Shown here in pieces: positions 1-7,249 of a stretch of DNA of 39,992 nucleotides. The notes under the pieces were generated by a model. That model was not told the origin of the DNA. It saw only the letters and a program-made list of their open reading frames with translations, and searched no databases. The DNA is from Plesiocystis pacifica SIR-1 (lineage in GTDB: Bacteria > Myxococcota_A > Polyangia > Nannocystales > Nannocystaceae): NCBI RefSeq assembly GCF_000170895.1, contig NZ_ABCS01000087.1:1-39992 (forward strand). The letters are read 5' to 3'. Numbering within the stretch: the stretch's first letter is position 1; each line of letters opens with the position of its first letter. The position numbers were made by a program, and so were the translations under genes.

Positions 1-258
1 GGCAGACAGCAAAAAACGCCCCTTCCCCTTGAGTGCAATGCGCTCGGAAGGGCTGGTTCCGATCGTGGCGAGGGAGAGCTCTCCAGGGTCGGCGTTGCGG
101 TCCCGATCTCGCATGATTCGGCGAAGATGGCCATTGAGCTTGTTTCTGGCGATGGTGAAGACCAGGGTACGAACGCTCGCGTCATAGCGAAACCCCTCGA
201 GGGCCTCGCGCAGGTCCGCGAAGGTGTCTTGCACGAGCTGTTCGGCTTGCTCCGACCC
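1..258 (-). pseudogene. ECF RNA polymerase sigma factor, 5'-truncated, also cut by window edge
   Basis: On the minus strand this stretch reads as sigma-70 region 2 of an ECF sigma factor: EQAEQLVQDTFADLREAL, then FRYDASVRTLVFTIARNKL and LRRIMRDRDR, then the start of region 4 (SPSERIAL) before the window ends. The first helices of region 2 that normally precede this motif (about 25-30 residues) are missing. Upstream the frame runs straight into the tRNA-Gly gene and meets a TGA at 355-357, with no ATG, GTG or TTG before the GTG at 234, which lies inside the motif. The gene is therefore truncated at its 5' end or would make a protein lacking part of the core-binding surface. The 3' part lies outside the window, so its state there is unknown. 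Confidence 0.72.
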
Positions 259-280
259 TCCGTGGGTCCCTTTCGGGGAG

Positions 281-353
281 AGCGGGAAACGAGACTCGAA
301 CTCGCGACTTCGACCTTGGCAAGGTCGCGCTCTACCAACTGAGCTATTCCCGC
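281..353 (-). tRNA. tRNA-Gly (GCC anticodon)
   Basis: Read on the minus strand this is a 73-nt tRNA. The acceptor arm GCGGGAA pairs with TTCCCGC and is followed by a U discriminator base. The D arm contains AGCTCAGTTGGTAGAGC, the anticodon arm has the loop TTGCCAA (anticodon GCC, glycine), and the T arm has GTTCGAGTC. CCA is not encoded. The truncated sigma gene begins directly after its 3' end. Confidence 0.96.
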
Positions 354-368
354 GTCAGGGCTGCGAAC

Positions 369-394
369 TCTATACGAGCGCGTTTGCGAGTCAA
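369..394 (-). promoter_or_regulatory. Candidate promoter of tRNA-Gly
   Basis: Reading the minus strand, TTGACT (389-394) and TATAGA (369-374) lie upstream of the tRNA, the latter 15 nt before its 5' end. The spacer is only 14 bp, shorter than the usual 16-18, so this is a tentative call based on sequence likeness and position. Confidence 0.35.
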
Positions 395-505
395 GGGCAA
401 ATCGGTGCTCTGGTGCTTTTTTATCATCGGCTTTCTCACTTGCTCTGGGCGTGGATCCAGGCTCGGCGGCGGGCACCCGGCGGGCGCTCGATCACACGCA
501 TACAC

Positions 506-522
506 ATGCAATAACTTTGCAT
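506..522. promoter_or_regulatory. Candidate ArgR operator upstream of argC
   Basis: A perfect 6-bp inverted repeat, ATGCAA-TAACT-TTGCAT, lies in an A+T-rich stretch about 130 bp before argC. Size and AT-rich centre resemble an ARG box, although the half-sites differ from the E. coli consensus. The last gene of the downstream operon encodes ArgR, which makes autoregulation plausible. The remainder of 354-606 contains no gene that I can support. Confidence 0.35.
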
Positions 523-606
523 TCATGCGGCGAACATGCGCTCGAGGTGGGCACGGGCCGCTCTCGGGCCCGATCCCCATTGCTTCCCAGGGCCTTCCAA
601 AGTAGA

Positions 607-647
607 GCTCAGTTGGTCCCAGCAGCAGCTCTGGGACCCCTCTGAGC
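607..647 (+). promoter_or_regulatory. Two-part hairpin directly before the argC start codon
   Basis: GCTCAG (607-612) pairs with CTGAGC (642-647), and inside it GGTCCCAG (615-622) pairs with CTGGGACC (631-638) around the loop CAGCAGCT. The 14 base pairs occupy the position where a ribosome binding site should lie, and the argC ATG begins at 649, two bases after the hairpin. No Shine-Dalgarno sequence is obvious. A role in translational control is inference from position. Confidence 0.5.
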
Positions 648-648
648 G

Positions 649-1668
649 ATGTCGTCCACCTTCGAGCTCCTCATTGTCGGCGCCAGTGGCTATGCAGGCC
701 AAGTTCTGCATGCACTCGGCATGCAACATCCACGCATCCAGGTGCGGCCCTGCCCCGTCCGCAGCCCCGACCAAGTCGACGAGGCGGGCCTGCGCGCCCT
801 GGCCTCGGCCGACCTCGTCGCCCTGGCCCTGCCTCGGGAACCAGCCAAGGTCTGGGCCGCGGCGCTGCTCGGCGCGGGCGCGCGCCGGGTCCTCGACCTG
901 TCCGACGCGCGGCGCCGCGACCCCGAGGCGCACTACGGCCTGCCCGAGCTCACCGGGGCCCCCCCGGCCCACGCGCGCCTGGTCGCCAACCCGGGCTGCT
1001 ACCCCACGGCCACCCTCGCGTCCCTGCGGCCCCTGCTCGACGCCGGCCTGATCGAGGCCGAGTCCATCGCCGTGCTCGGGACCAGCGGCGCGTCCGGGGC
1101 CGGCAAGGGCCTCGCCGACCGCCTGCACTTTTGCAACCTCGCGGGCAACAGCTTCCCCTACAAGGTCGGCGAGCACCGCCACGTCCCGGAGATCGAGCAC
1201 CACCTCGGCGCGCCGATCAGCTTCGTCACCCAGCTCCTGCCCATCGTCCGCGGCATGCTGGTGACCAGCTTCGTCAAGCCCAAGGCCGGCGTGACGCCGA
1301 GCCAGCTGCGCGAGGCCCTCGAGGCCCGCTACGCCGAGGCCCCCTACGTCACCGTGCTGCCCCAGCCCGACCAGGGCCTCGGCCTCGGCCACGTCGTCGG
1401 CACGCACCAGGTCCTGGTCGCCGTGGGCCCCGTCGAGCGCAGCGGGCTCGTCCCGGTGTTCGCCTCGATCGACAACCTGATGCGCGGCGCGGCCAGCCAG
1501 GCCCTGCACAACGCCAACCTGTGGCTCGGCCTGCCGCCCTCCCTGGGCCTGCCGCCGCCCCTGGCCGAGCTCCCCCGGGGGGTCCCCCCCACCTTCGCTA
1601 CTGCCCTGTCCACCGCCCTGTCCACTGCCCTGCCCACCGCCCTCAACCCCGAGACGGCCACGCCATGA
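649..1668 (+). CDS. argC: N-acetyl-gamma-glutamyl-phosphate reductase
   Basis: ArgC reduces N-acetylglutamyl phosphate to the semialdehyde with NADPH in cytosolic arginine synthesis. The N-terminal nucleotide-binding loop reads LLIVGASGYAGQ and the catalytic cysteine lies in NPGCYPTATLASL. A second family motif, GTSGASGAGKG, follows. The 339-residue length is typical for the family. The C-terminus carries an unusual short repeat (ALSTALSTALPTAL, from a tandem DNA repeat near 1608-1640) that looks like a local expansion. The stop codon overlaps the next start (ATGA at 1665-1668), so argC and argJ are translationally coupled. Confidence 0.95.
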   Translation: MSSTFELLIVGASGYAGQVLHALGMQHPRIQVRPCPVRSPDQVDEAGLRALASADLVALALPREPAKVWAAALLGAGARRVLDLSDARRRDPEAHYGLPELTGAPPAHARLVANPGCYPTATLASLRPLLDAGLIEAESIAVLGTSGASGAGKGLADRLHFCNLAGNSFPYKVGEHRHVPEIEHHLGAPISFVTQLLPIVRGMLVTSFVKPKAGVTPSQLREALEARYAEAPYVTVLPQPDQGLGLGHVVGTHQVLVAVGPVERSGLVPVFASIDNLMRGAASQALHNANLWLGLPPSLGLPPPLAELPRGVPPTFATALSTALSTALPTALNPETATP

Positions 1669-3599
1669 CCCACGCCCACACCCCCATCGTCACCTCCCTC
1701 GACAGTGGCCTCGACGCCCTCCCCGGCGGCTTTCGCTTCGCGGGCGTGCACGCGGGCATCAAGCGCTCGCGCAAGGACCTCGCGCTGATCCACTGCACCG
1801 TCCCCGAGGGCGCGAGCGCGGCCGGGGTGGTCACGCGCAACCCCGTGCGGGCCGCGTGCGTCGAGCGCTGCGACGCCCTGCTGCCGGCCGCGGGCATCCG
1901 CGGGGTCCTGGTCAACAGCGGCAACGCCAACGCCATGACCGGTGCCCAGGGCGTCGAGGCCAACGCGGCCCTCGCCAAGGCCACCGCCGCGGCGCTCGAG
2001 AGCGCCGCGGACACCGTGCTGACCTACTCGACCGGGGTCATCGGCGTGCCCCTCGACGCCGAGAAGATCTGCGAGGCCATCCCGGGCCTCGTCGTCGCGG
2101 GCAGCGAGACCGACGCGCGGGCCTTCGCCGCGGCGATCCTGACCACCGACACCGTCATCAAGGTCGCCCACACCACCCTCGAGTTCGAGGGCGAGACCGT
2201 GCGCCTGTTCGGCGTCGCCAAGGGCTCGGGCATGGTCCACCCGAACATGGCGACCACCCTGGGCTACGTCTGCACCGACGCCGCCGTGGCCCCCGAGCGC
2301 CTCCAGGCCATGCTGAGCGCGGCGATCGAGCCGACCTTCAACGCGATCACCGTCGACGGCGACACCTCGACCAACGACGCCGTGCTGGTCCTGGCCAGCG
2401 GCGCCGCCGAGGTCGAGATCGGCGACGCCGAGGCGGAGGCCTTCCAGGCCGCCCTCCAGGCCGTGCTCTTGACCCTCGCCGAGCAGGTCGCCCGCGACGG
2501 CGAGGGGGCCACGCGCCTGCTCGAGGTCGAGGTCCGCGGCGCGCCCAGCCCGGCCATCGCCAAGGCCATCGCCCGGGGTTGCTGCCGCAGCTCGCTGTTC
2601 AAGTGCAGCGTGTTCGCGGGCGAGGTCGCGGGCTGGGGCCGGCTCGGCGCCGCCGCGGGCCAGGCCGCGCTCGAGGCCGGCTACTACGACTTCGACGCCA
2701 GCGCCCTCGACATCGACGCCATGGGCCTGGCCCTGGTGCGTAGCGGCGCCCCCGTGGCCGCCGAGCAGGTCGATCTGGGCGAGCTCGCCCGGCGCCTGCG
2801 CGGCCCCACGGTCCGCTGGGTCCTCGAGCTCGGCCAGGGCCAGGCCAACTTCACCGCCCTGGGCTGCGACTTCTCCTACGACTACGTGCGCATCAACTCC
2901 GACGAGGCCCGCCAGGTGGTCGTCAACGCCGAGGGGCAGATCGGCCGCAGCGTCGGCCTGTCGAGCTACACCCCCATCCTCAAGCACCAGCTGCTCGTCG
3001 ACGGCCTGTCCTACGTGCGCCGCTTCAAGGGCCTGCGCGTGCTCGTCCACCTCTCGGGCTCGGCCGCGCGCAAGCCCACCTTGGTGGCCTCCGTCGCCCG
3101 CGACCTCGAGCTGATCCTCGACGCCGAGCTGCGCGTGCTCGTGGTCGTGCCCGACGCGGACACCCTCGCGGGCCTGCGCGCGACCATGTCCGACGGCGCC
3201 TACCGCCTGGCCGAGGTCATCAAGGACGCCGCGACGATCGGCGCCCGCCTCGATCGCGGCCAGGCCTGCGCGCTGATCCAGGGCACCCCCGACCCCGGGG
3301 AGCTCGTCGCCCTCGGCGTGCGCCTGGGCGTGGGCAAGCTGATCTGCCTCGCCGACGACCAGGGCCTCCACGACGCCGGCGGCCTCGTCAGTGAGCTGAC
3401 CCCCGACCAGGCCCTGACCGGCCTCGACCGCGGGCGCTTTGGCACCCACGCCGACGAGAACCTCGCCTTCGCCCGGCACGCGGCCCGCCAGGGCTTGCCC
3501 GCCTTGCACCTCATCGACGGCCGCCTGCCCCACGCCCTGGTCGCGGAGCTGTTCACCGAAGAGGGCATTGGTACCCTCGTGACCCGCCAGCTCCGATGA
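1665..3599 (+). CDS. argJ: ArgJ ornithine acetyltransferase fused to a degenerate acetylglutamate kinase domain
   Basis: This 644-residue protein has two parts. Residues 1 to about 415 are ArgJ, which transfers acetyl from N-acetylornithine to glutamate and is normally self-cleaved. The cleavage motif is HPNMATTL, with Thr197 as the expected nucleophile, and the part ends in the ArgJ-like tail YDYVRINSDEA. Residues from about 425 to 644 match ArgB: LSYVRRFKG, then LICLADDQGL, SELTPDQA, HLIDGRLPHALVAELF and EEGIGTLVT. Catalytic ArgB features are lost: the usual KxGG reads HLSG (His462), the HGGG loop reads PDAD (496-499), and the GGM..K segment reads GTHADENL (593-600). The kinase half is probably inactive. 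No other argB is in the window. The gene overlaps argC by 4 nt and argR by 4 nt. Confidence 0.9.
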   Translation: MTHAHTPIVTSLDSGLDALPGGFRFAGVHAGIKRSRKDLALIHCTVPEGASAAGVVTRNPVRAACVERCDALLPAAGIRGVLVNSGNANAMTGAQGVEANAALAKATAAALESAADTVLTYSTGVIGVPLDAEKICEAIPGLVVAGSETDARAFAAAILTTDTVIKVAHTTLEFEGETVRLFGVAKGSGMVHPNMATTLGYVCTDAAVAPERLQAMLSAAIEPTFNAITVDGDTSTNDAVLVLASGAAEVEIGDAEAEAFQAALQAVLLTLAEQVARDGEGATRLLEVEVRGAPSPAIAKAIARGCCRSSLFKCSVFAGEVAGWGRLGAAAGQAALEAGYYDFDASALDIDAMGLALVRSGAPVAAEQVDLGELARRLRGPTVRWVLELGQGQANFTALGCDFSYDYVRINSDEARQVVVNAEGQIGRSVGLSSYTPILKHQLLVDGLSYVRRFKGLRVLVHLSGSAARKPTLVASVARDLELILDAELRVLVVVPDADTLAGLRATMSDGAYRLAEVIKDAATIGARLDRGQACALIQGTPDPGELVALGVRLGVGKLICLADDQGLHDAGGLVSELTPDQALTGLDRGRFGTHADENLAFARHAARQGLPALHLIDGRLPHALVAELFTEEGIGTLVTRQLR

Positions 3600-4039
3600 G
3601 CGCGACCAAAGAACGCCGCAAGACCCTCCGCCAGCTGCTGCTCTCCGGCCTCGGAGGCAGCACGCAGGCTCAGCTCGCCGACGCCCTCGCCGAGCGAGGC
3701 ATCGTCACGACCCAGAGCACGATCTCCCGGGACCTCAAGCTGCTCGGCGCCCAGCGACGCATCCGCGAGGACGGCAGCTTCGTCTACCGGCTCGAGACCG
3801 GCGGGCGGACCAGCTTCCCCTCGGGCATGGTCCTGGCCGTCGAGTTCAACGAGGTCATGATCGTCGTGCGCACCCGCGTCGGCCGGGCTCCGGCCGTGGG
3901 CATCGAGCTCGACGGCCTGCGCCACCCCGACATCCTCGGGACCGTGGCCGGCGACGACACCGTGCTCGTGGTCCCGCGCTCGACCCGACACATCGAGCGC
4001 CTCGCTCGCGTGCTCATCGAGCTCGCCGAGCTGGCCTGA
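3596..4039 (+). CDS. argR: Arginine repressor
   Basis: ArgR is a hexameric arginine-responsive DNA-binding repressor. The N-terminal winged helix carries the recognition sequence TTQSTISRDLKLLG (about residues 38-51). The C-terminal oligomerisation and arginine-binding domain has VGIELDGLRHPDILGTVAGDD, including the conserved GDD. At 147 residues it has the usual length. Its start overlaps the argJ stop (ATGA at 3596-3599), so it is co-translated with the pathway it should control. The stop codon TGA is also the first edge of the structured repeat element that follows. Confidence 0.94.
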   Translation: MSATKERRKTLRQLLLSGLGGSTQAQLADALAERGIVTTQSTISRDLKLLGAQRRIREDGSFVYRLETGGRTSFPSGMVLAVEFNEVMIVVRTRVGRAPAVGIELDGLRHPDILGTVAGDDTVLVVPRSTRHIERLARVLIELAELA

Positions 4040-4440
4040 GTTCTACTTTGCCCCCACGGGCATCTGAGGACCGGGGGCGCTTCGTCGCTGTCCGCTCCTC
4101 CGCTTTGGCTTGGTGGGCAATGGAGTTCGTGCCTTTGAGAGGGCATGTGGTCGCCCCCGCAAGCGGGGGCGTGGATTCCTTGACAGTCTCTGAGTCGTGG
4201 ACGTGGGGCAGGGAGGGCGTGGCGTCGTCCACGACGGCTAAGTCCACGACGGCTAAATAATCAGGGGCTGTGGATTCATTCACAGCCCTGAGTCGTGGAC
4301 GTGGGGCAGGGAGGGCGTGGCGTCGTCCACGACGGCTAAATAGACAGAGGGTCGGCCAGAACTCGTTTTGGCCGACCCTCTGAGTCGTGGACGTGGGGCA
4401 GGGAGGGCGTGGCGTCGTCCACGACGGCTAAAGTGGACAG
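4038..4440 (+). repeat. Structured repeat element, copy 1: leader plus three 51-bp units
   Basis: The leader (4038-4190) begins in the argR stop codon (GAGTTCTACTTTGCCCCC) and contains hairpins such as CGCCCCCGC-AA-GCGGGGGCG near 4152-4171. Full 51-bp units lie at 4191-4241, 4289-4339 and 4381-4431. A 15-bp partial copy of the unit end (GTCCACGACGGCTAA) is duplicated at 4242-4256. Each unit has GTCGTGGAC pairing with GTCCACGAC around a 24-nt loop containing GGGGCAGGGAGGGCGTGG. The spacers are palindromic: GGGCTGTG/CACAGCCC (4265-4288) and a perfect 13-bp pair AGAGGGTCGGCCA/TGGCCGACCCTCT (4346-4381). Short open frames inside are not conserved between copies and are not called as genes. Confidence 0.9.
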
Positions 4441-4529
4441 TTCGAGCCGCCGAGCCCGCCTGCTCCCGCGGGGCAGTGATCGGGCCCGACCGCAGGCGGG
4501 GCCCATCCGCGGGATCGGCCAATTCGCGC

Positions 4530-4559
4530 GATAATAGGCCTTCAACTGTTGATTTCAAC
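4530..4559 (+). promoter_or_regulatory. Candidate -10 box and alternating half-sites before the 4640 gene
   Basis: GATAAT (4530-4535) resembles a -10 element. It is followed by TCAAC-T-GTTGA-TT-TCAAC (542-559 of this kilobase, i.e. 4542-4559), three half-sites in alternating orientation that could bind a regulator. No clear -35 is visible. The assignment rests on likeness only. Confidence 0.3.
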
Positions 4560-4639
4560 GTATGGAAGCCAGACATTTTTTCAGCCTTTTGTTCTTTCGG
4601 ACAGGGTCAACAATGCGGCTTCGTGACAAGCTAATTTCC

Positions 4640-5104
4640 ATGAGCTCCCGCCACGAGACCATCGCAGCCGAGCTGTTCCCGAGCGCGCGCAGCTCCATGC
4701 GCTTGGGCCTCGGCGAGGTCGACGTGATCGCGCCGGGCCTGCTGCACGTGCGCTTCGCCGGGCACCTGCGGGTGCAGCACATCGAGCCGATGATCAGCGC
4801 GGGCGAGCAGATGATCGCCCACGGCTTCCGACCGCTCATCGTCATGGACGCCCACGACGTGCACGCCTACGAGGCCGAGGTCCGGCGTCGGTGGCAGCGC
4901 TTCCTCGTCCACCACAAAGACGCGATCTTCGGCTCCTGGGTGCTGTTCCGCTCGCCGCTGTTCAAGATGGCGATCACCTTGATCAACCCGATGGTCGGCG
5001 GGACCATGAAGCCCTTCACCAAGTTCGAGGCCTTCGACGAGGCCGTCAGCGAGATGACCGAGCGGGCGCGCCGAGGCGACCCGCTGTTCCGCGCCGCCCG
5101 CTGA
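4640..5104 (+). CDS. Small STAS/SpoIIAA-like cytoplasmic protein of unknown function
   Basis: A 154-residue protein without signal peptide or membrane segment. Its core alternates predicted strands and helices (LLHVRFAGHL, FRPLIVMDAHDV, FGSWVLFRSPLFKMAITLI). It aligns by eye with the product of 27242-27751: VMDA/VIDA, a long helix, WVLF/AFVV, then KFEAFDEAV/VFGSLEEAM. Both resemble SpoIIAA-like STAS folds, but I do not recognise a precise family. The frame is open from an ATG at 4562, but codons before 4640 lack the GC-rich third positions seen afterwards, so the ATG at 4640 is preferred; 4613 is another option. A terminator follows at 5149. Confidence 0.65.
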   Translation: MSSRHETIAAELFPSARSSMRLGLGEVDVIAPGLLHVRFAGHLRVQHIEPMISAGEQMIAHGFRPLIVMDAHDVHAYEAEVRRRWQRFLVHHKDAIFGSWVLFRSPLFKMAITLINPMVGGTMKPFTKFEAFDEAVSEMTERARRGDPLFRAAR

Positions 5105-5148
5105 CTCGTCCGCGGCCAAACCTGGCCGATCGGCCAAGCCACGCAAAT

Positions 5149-5188
5149 GATGCGCCCTTCGCACACCGGAGGGCGCATCGTCTTTTCT
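5149..5188 (+). terminator. Rho-independent terminator
   Basis: GATGCGCCCT (5149-5158) pairs perfectly with AGGGCGCATC (5170-5179) across an 11-nt loop and is followed by a T-rich tract (GTCTTTTCT). It lies about 45 nt after the stop of the small gene ending at 5104. Confidence 0.85.
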
Positions 5189-5214
5189 GGCTTCGCGGCT
5201 AGGCTGAGGTGCGT

Positions 5215-5251
5215 TCCACCATGTGAGTGAAGCCGCATTTCACCATGTGAA
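5215..5251. promoter_or_regulatory. Paired operator-like sites TTCACCATGTGAA and variant
   Basis: TTCAC-CAT-GTGAA (5239-5251) is a 13-bp inverted repeat. A variant, TCCAC-CAT-GTGAG, lies at 5215-5227, so the core CACCATGTGA recurs with 24-bp spacing. The same pattern TTCAYNNNRTGAA recurs at 5372-5384, ahead of the TetR gene, so these are candidate binding sites for that regulator. Confidence 0.5.
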
Positions 5252-5355
5252 CTGTTCCGTGAATGGCGGCCCCTGGAGGCAGCCCCGCGGCGGCTCCTTC
5301 GTGCGCTCAACATATTGAAATCATTCGACTAGTCGATCGGGTGAACCGGGCTTCC

Positions 5356-5385
5356 TTGACATGAATCCGAGTTCATATCATGAAC
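5356..5385 (+). promoter_or_regulatory. Promoter -35 box overlapped by TetR-type operators
   Basis: TTGACA (5356-5361) is a consensus -35 box. It overlaps ATGAA-TCCGAG-TTCAT (5361-5376), which in turn overlaps the 15-bp palindrome GTTCAT-ATC-ATGAAC (5371-5385). No good -10 is visible at 17 bp, where CATGAA lies. A repressor bound here would block the promoter of the TetR/efflux operon that starts at 5507. Confidence 0.55.
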
Positions 5386-5506
5386 CGCCTGGCCAACGCC
5401 GTTCTCGAACGGCCACATCGGCGGCAACAGCGAGCTTGCCCCGCCCCAAATCTCGATCACTTTCGCGCCCGAGCCAAGCGCGACATTTCAGCCAGTCGAC
5501 GTACTC

Positions 5507-6127
5507 ATGGCCAGGTCCCCCAGCAGCAAGCGCGAGCGTCGCTCCATTCGAGAAGAGAGCCGCGCGGTCTATCGGCAAGCGATCCGCGAAGCGGCGATGC
5601 GGGTGTTCGGGCGCACGGGCTACCGGGAAGCCAAGATCACCGACATCGCCTCCGAGGCCGGCGTCGCCACGGGCACCCTCTACAACTACTTCTCGAGCAA
5701 AGAAGACATCTTCAACTCGATCCGCGAGGAGAGCCGCAACATCCTCCGCGCGAGCCTGGAGAAGTCCGAGTGCATCCGCGACCCCGTCGAGCGCATGTGC
5801 GAGCGGACCCGGCTGATGCTCGGCTTCCTCGAGGACCACGGCGCGCTGTTCTCCATTCACATGCAGACCAGCAGCCTGCACGACATGCACAAGGACGACG
5901 AAGACGCGGCCTTCCGCCGCGAGATCCTCGAGATGTTCATCGGCGACATCGACCAGGCCGGCGAGCGCATGCGCCAGGACTACCCCTCTCTGATCTTGGC
6001 CACCGCCGTCGGCGGCCTGATCCAAAGCACCATTCTCACGTGGGTCGAGGCGGGCTGCCCCGCCGGACTGCGCGAGAACACCCAAACCATCATGGACTTG
6101 TTCCTCCACGGAGCTGCGAAGCGATGA
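5507..6127 (+). CDS. TetR/AcrR-family transcriptional regulator of the efflux operon
   Basis: A 206-residue regulator. The N-terminal helix-turn-helix reads ITDIASEAGVATGTLYNYF followed by SSKEDIF (about residues 45-70), the standard TetR signature. The C-terminal ligand domain is all-helical and not conserved enough to predict an inducer. It is the first gene of an operon: its stop overlaps the adaptor start (ATGA at 6124-6127). Operator-like palindromes with the pattern TTCAYNNNRTGAA precede it at 5239 and 5372, the latter next to a -35 box, so autorepression together with control of the pump genes is the natural inference. Confidence 0.9.
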   Translation: MARSPSSKRERRSIREESRAVYRQAIREAAMRVFGRTGYREAKITDIASEAGVATGTLYNYFSSKEDIFNSIREESRNILRASLEKSECIRDPVERMCERTRLMLGFLEDHGALFSIHMQTSSLHDMHKDDEDAAFRREILEMFIGDIDQAGERMRQDYPSLILATAVGGLIQSTILTWVEAGCPAGLRENTQTIMDLFLHGAAKR

Positions 6128-7188
6128 CTCCCAAGCCCTACCTCCTCTCGTTGGCCGCTGGCCTGCTGCTCCTCACCTCGGCCTGCGACTCGGGCGAGTC
6201 CGCCGCCGAGGCCCTGCCCCCGGCCAAGGGCGAGCAGGCCCCGGCCCGCGCCGAGATGCCGACCATGGCCGCCAGCGCGGGCGCTGGCGCGGTCGAGACC
6301 CGCAACCACCGCTGGGTCGGCAGCGTCCAGGCCAAGCACCACGTCGAGCTCTCGCCGCAGATGACCGGCGTGATCGCCCAGCTCACCGTCGAAGAGGGCG
6401 AGACCGTCGAGAAGGGGCAGATCCTGTTCCGCACCGAGGGCGCCGCGGTCAAGCTCGCCGTGTCCCAGGCCTCCGCCGCCGTCGCCCAGGCCCAGCTGTC
6501 CGTCGACGAGGCCGAGCGCGAGGCCGAGCGCACGCGCAAGCTGGCCTCGCGCGGCTCCGTCGGCTCGGCCAACCTCGAGCGCGCCGAGTCTGGGGTCAAG
6601 GCGGCCAAGGCCGGCCTCAAGCAGGCCAAGGCGGCCGCCGCCGTCGCCCGGGCTCAGGCCCGCGACCTCACCGTCAAGGCGCCGATCTCCGGGGTCATCG
6701 TCGGCAAGTACAAGAACGTCGGCGAGCTGGCGACCATGATGCCGCCGACGATCGTGCTGATCATCGACGACCTGTCGACGGTCGAGGTCCGCGTGCGCGT
6801 GCCCGAGCTCAAGCTGCGCGAGATCGACGTCGGCTCCCCGGTCTCGGTCTACTTCCCGGCCCTCGACCTCGACCGCGAGGTCTCCATCACCCGCATCGGC
6901 AACGCCGTCGACCCGCGCAGCCGGACCATCGAGCTGGTGCTCGAGATCGACAACCCCGGCATGCGCATCAAGTCGGGCATGTCCGTCGAGGTCGGCCTGG
7001 GCAAGGTCGCCAAGGCCGAGGCCGCGCCGGGCCAGGAGCAGGACCAAGCGGGCGCCCCGGCCGAGGACGGCCCCGCCAAGGCCGACGCCGACGCGACCGC
7101 CAAGGCCGACGGCGGCGCCGCCAAGGCCGACGCCGCCACGCCCACCGCCATGCTCGCCCCGGGCAAGGCCAGCCACAGCGCGCCCTAG
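6124..7188 (+). CDS. RND efflux periplasmic adaptor lipoprotein (membrane fusion protein)
   Basis: A 354-residue adaptor linking an inner-membrane RND pump to an outer-membrane channel. The signal peptide ends in a lipobox (LLLLTSAC, Cys21), so it should be lipid-anchored. The lipoyl/barrel-sandwich halves are seen as VELSPQMTGVIAQLTVEEGETVEKGQILF and DLTVKAPISGVIVGKYKNVG, split here only by an alanine-rich coiled-coil hairpin (about residues 115-180). A beta-barrel with ITRIGNAVDPRSRTIELVLEI follows. The C-terminal 50 residues are a low-complexity A/K/D/G tail (KADADATAKADGG). It overlaps the TetR stop and is followed after 61 nt by the pump gene. Confidence 0.92.
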   Translation: MTPKPYLLSLAAGLLLLTSACDSGESAAEALPPAKGEQAPARAEMPTMAASAGAGAVETRNHRWVGSVQAKHHVELSPQMTGVIAQLTVEEGETVEKGQILFRTEGAAVKLAVSQASAAVAQAQLSVDEAEREAERTRKLASRGSVGSANLERAESGVKAAKAGLKQAKAAAAVARAQARDLTVKAPISGVIVGKYKNVGELATMMPPTIVLIIDDLSTVEVRVRVPELKLREIDVGSPVSVYFPALDLDREVSITRIGNAVDPRSRTIELVLEIDNPGMRIKSGMSVEVGLGKVAKAEAAPGQEQDQAGAPAEDGPAKADADATAKADGGAAKADAATPTAMLAPGKASHSAP

Positions 7189-7249
7189 CCCGCGCCGGCC
7201 CTCCCTTCCTCTCTAGTCTCGCTCGCTCCCACTCGACCTCGAGGCAGCC

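Noticed and set aside
607..647. T-box riboswitch before argC
   Set aside because: The single hairpin lacks the T-box core sequence, specifier loop and antiterminator arrangement.
523..1509. Long minus-strand open frame opposite argC
   Set aside because: It is one of many antisense frames produced by very high GC at third codon positions; its residue composition is skewed and argC motifs are unmistakable on the other strand.
4048..4260. Small protein encoded in the repeat element leader and units
   Set aside because: The open frame is not kept in the third copy, which shifts within the leader, and the sequence is constrained by hairpins; conserved amino acids follow from conserved DNA.
4191..4431. 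CRISPR array
   Set aside because: Repeats alternate with spacers, but spacers are palindromic, two are identical, classes are shared between loci, units are 51 bp, and no cas genes are present.
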